In this document: positions 63,640-64,000 of the stretch, piece after piece | How positions within the stretch are numbered: the stretch's first letter is position 1 | How the letters are laid out: each line of letters starts with the position of its first letter | From: Paroedura picta | Taxonomy: Eukaryota > Chordata > Lepidosauria > Squamata > Gekkonidae | NCBI RefSeq assembly: GCF_049243985.1 | Contig: NC_135369.1 | Location: 21,044,533-21,108,532 of the forward strand | Length of the DNA: 64,000 bases | Direction: 5' to 3' | The notes under the pieces: model-generated | The model's database searches: none | What the model was told of the DNA's origin: nothing | What the model saw: the letters and a program-made list of their open reading frames with translations, nothing else | Program-made: the position numbers and the translations under genes

Positions 63640-63830
63640 GCCAAGCCTGTAGACCTGTTGGAAGATCTCAGTTTTGCAGAATTATGTCAGATCCTGAAGG
63701 GCCCTGATTTCTTCAGGTAAAGCATTCCACCAAGCTGGGGCCAAGGCCAGAAAGGCCCTGGCCCTATTCAAGGCCAGTTTTATCTCTCTGGGGCTGGGGA
63801 CCCTAAGAAGATTTAAACTACCCGATCGTA
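63640..63830 (-). mobile_element. L2-type LINE, coding fragment
   Basis: AAGCATTCCACCAAGCTGGG and GGCCAGAAAGGCCCTGGCCC are the complement of the L2 C-terminal region. Its orientation is opposite to that at 63355. Confidence 0.55.
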
Positions 63831-63970
63831 ACATTTGTTGGGGGGGGGGTGTATAGGGAAGGAGGCGGGGAAAGGGGAAGGATGAGCTAAGCTTTTCACT
63901 GTTTTGAAGAAGGGGGGGGGAGAACTGTGGTATTGTGGATGAGTGTCAGAGTGGCAATGTAACTGGAATG

Positions 63971-64000
63971 TAAAGGTAAAGGTATCCCCTGTGCAAGCAC
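63971..64000 (-). mobile_element. tRNA-derived SINE (family S1), cut by window end
   Basis: TAAAGGTAAAGGTATCCCCT and GTGCAAGCAC, the tail end of a sixth S1 copy. Confidence 0.85.

Overview
The window is vertebrate nuclear DNA. It has two intron-rich protein genes, canonical GT-AG introns, a CpG-rich shared promoter and dense interspersed repeats. The repeat mix (L2, CR1 and Bov-B/RTE LINEs; tRNA- and 5S rRNA-derived SINEs; many short hAT-type elements) points to a squamate reptile. A gecko-like lineage is my guess, but I cannot confirm the species from sequence alone.

Layout. Positions 5841-40202 (minus strand) hold a complete nicastrin gene (NCSTN). I resolved 17 coding exons totalling 2127 bases, or 708 residues plus stop, close to the 709 residues of human nicastrin. 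Positions 40629-61278 (plus strand) hold the first 13 coding exons of the coatomer alpha subunit gene (COPA), encoding residues 1-406 of about 1224. The window ends inside intron 13. The two start codons lie head to head, 426 bases apart, in a GC-rich segment that must carry both promoters. The same divergent NCSTN/COPA pair is known from human chromosome 1q23, so this is conserved synteny. Positions 1-5240 are repeat-rich sequence beyond the NCSTN 3' end, including a decayed L2 reverse transcriptase and a Bov-B-type LINE tail.

The proteins act in different steps of membrane biology. Nicastrin is the glycosylated substrate-gating subunit of gamma-secretase, assembled in the ER and Golgi. Alpha-COP is the WD40 scaffold of the COPI coat that returns proteins from Golgi to ER. 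The head-to-head layout may give both housekeeping genes one open promoter; that is inference.

The introns are full of transposable elements. The most striking is a short, almost fully palindromic hAT-type element present as about 11 copies, many with perfect 8-base target duplications. Longer hAT-type families share the same kind of termini, and two SINE families are abundant. Several insertions are nested, which gives relative ages. I saw no CRISPR array, no bacterial-type system, no retroviral or LTR element and no third host gene. The most useful observations concern the promoter, a possible upstream ORF over the COPA start, a 5S rRNA-derived SINE, a hAT/repeat junction found twice 2 kb apart, and odd foldback structures.
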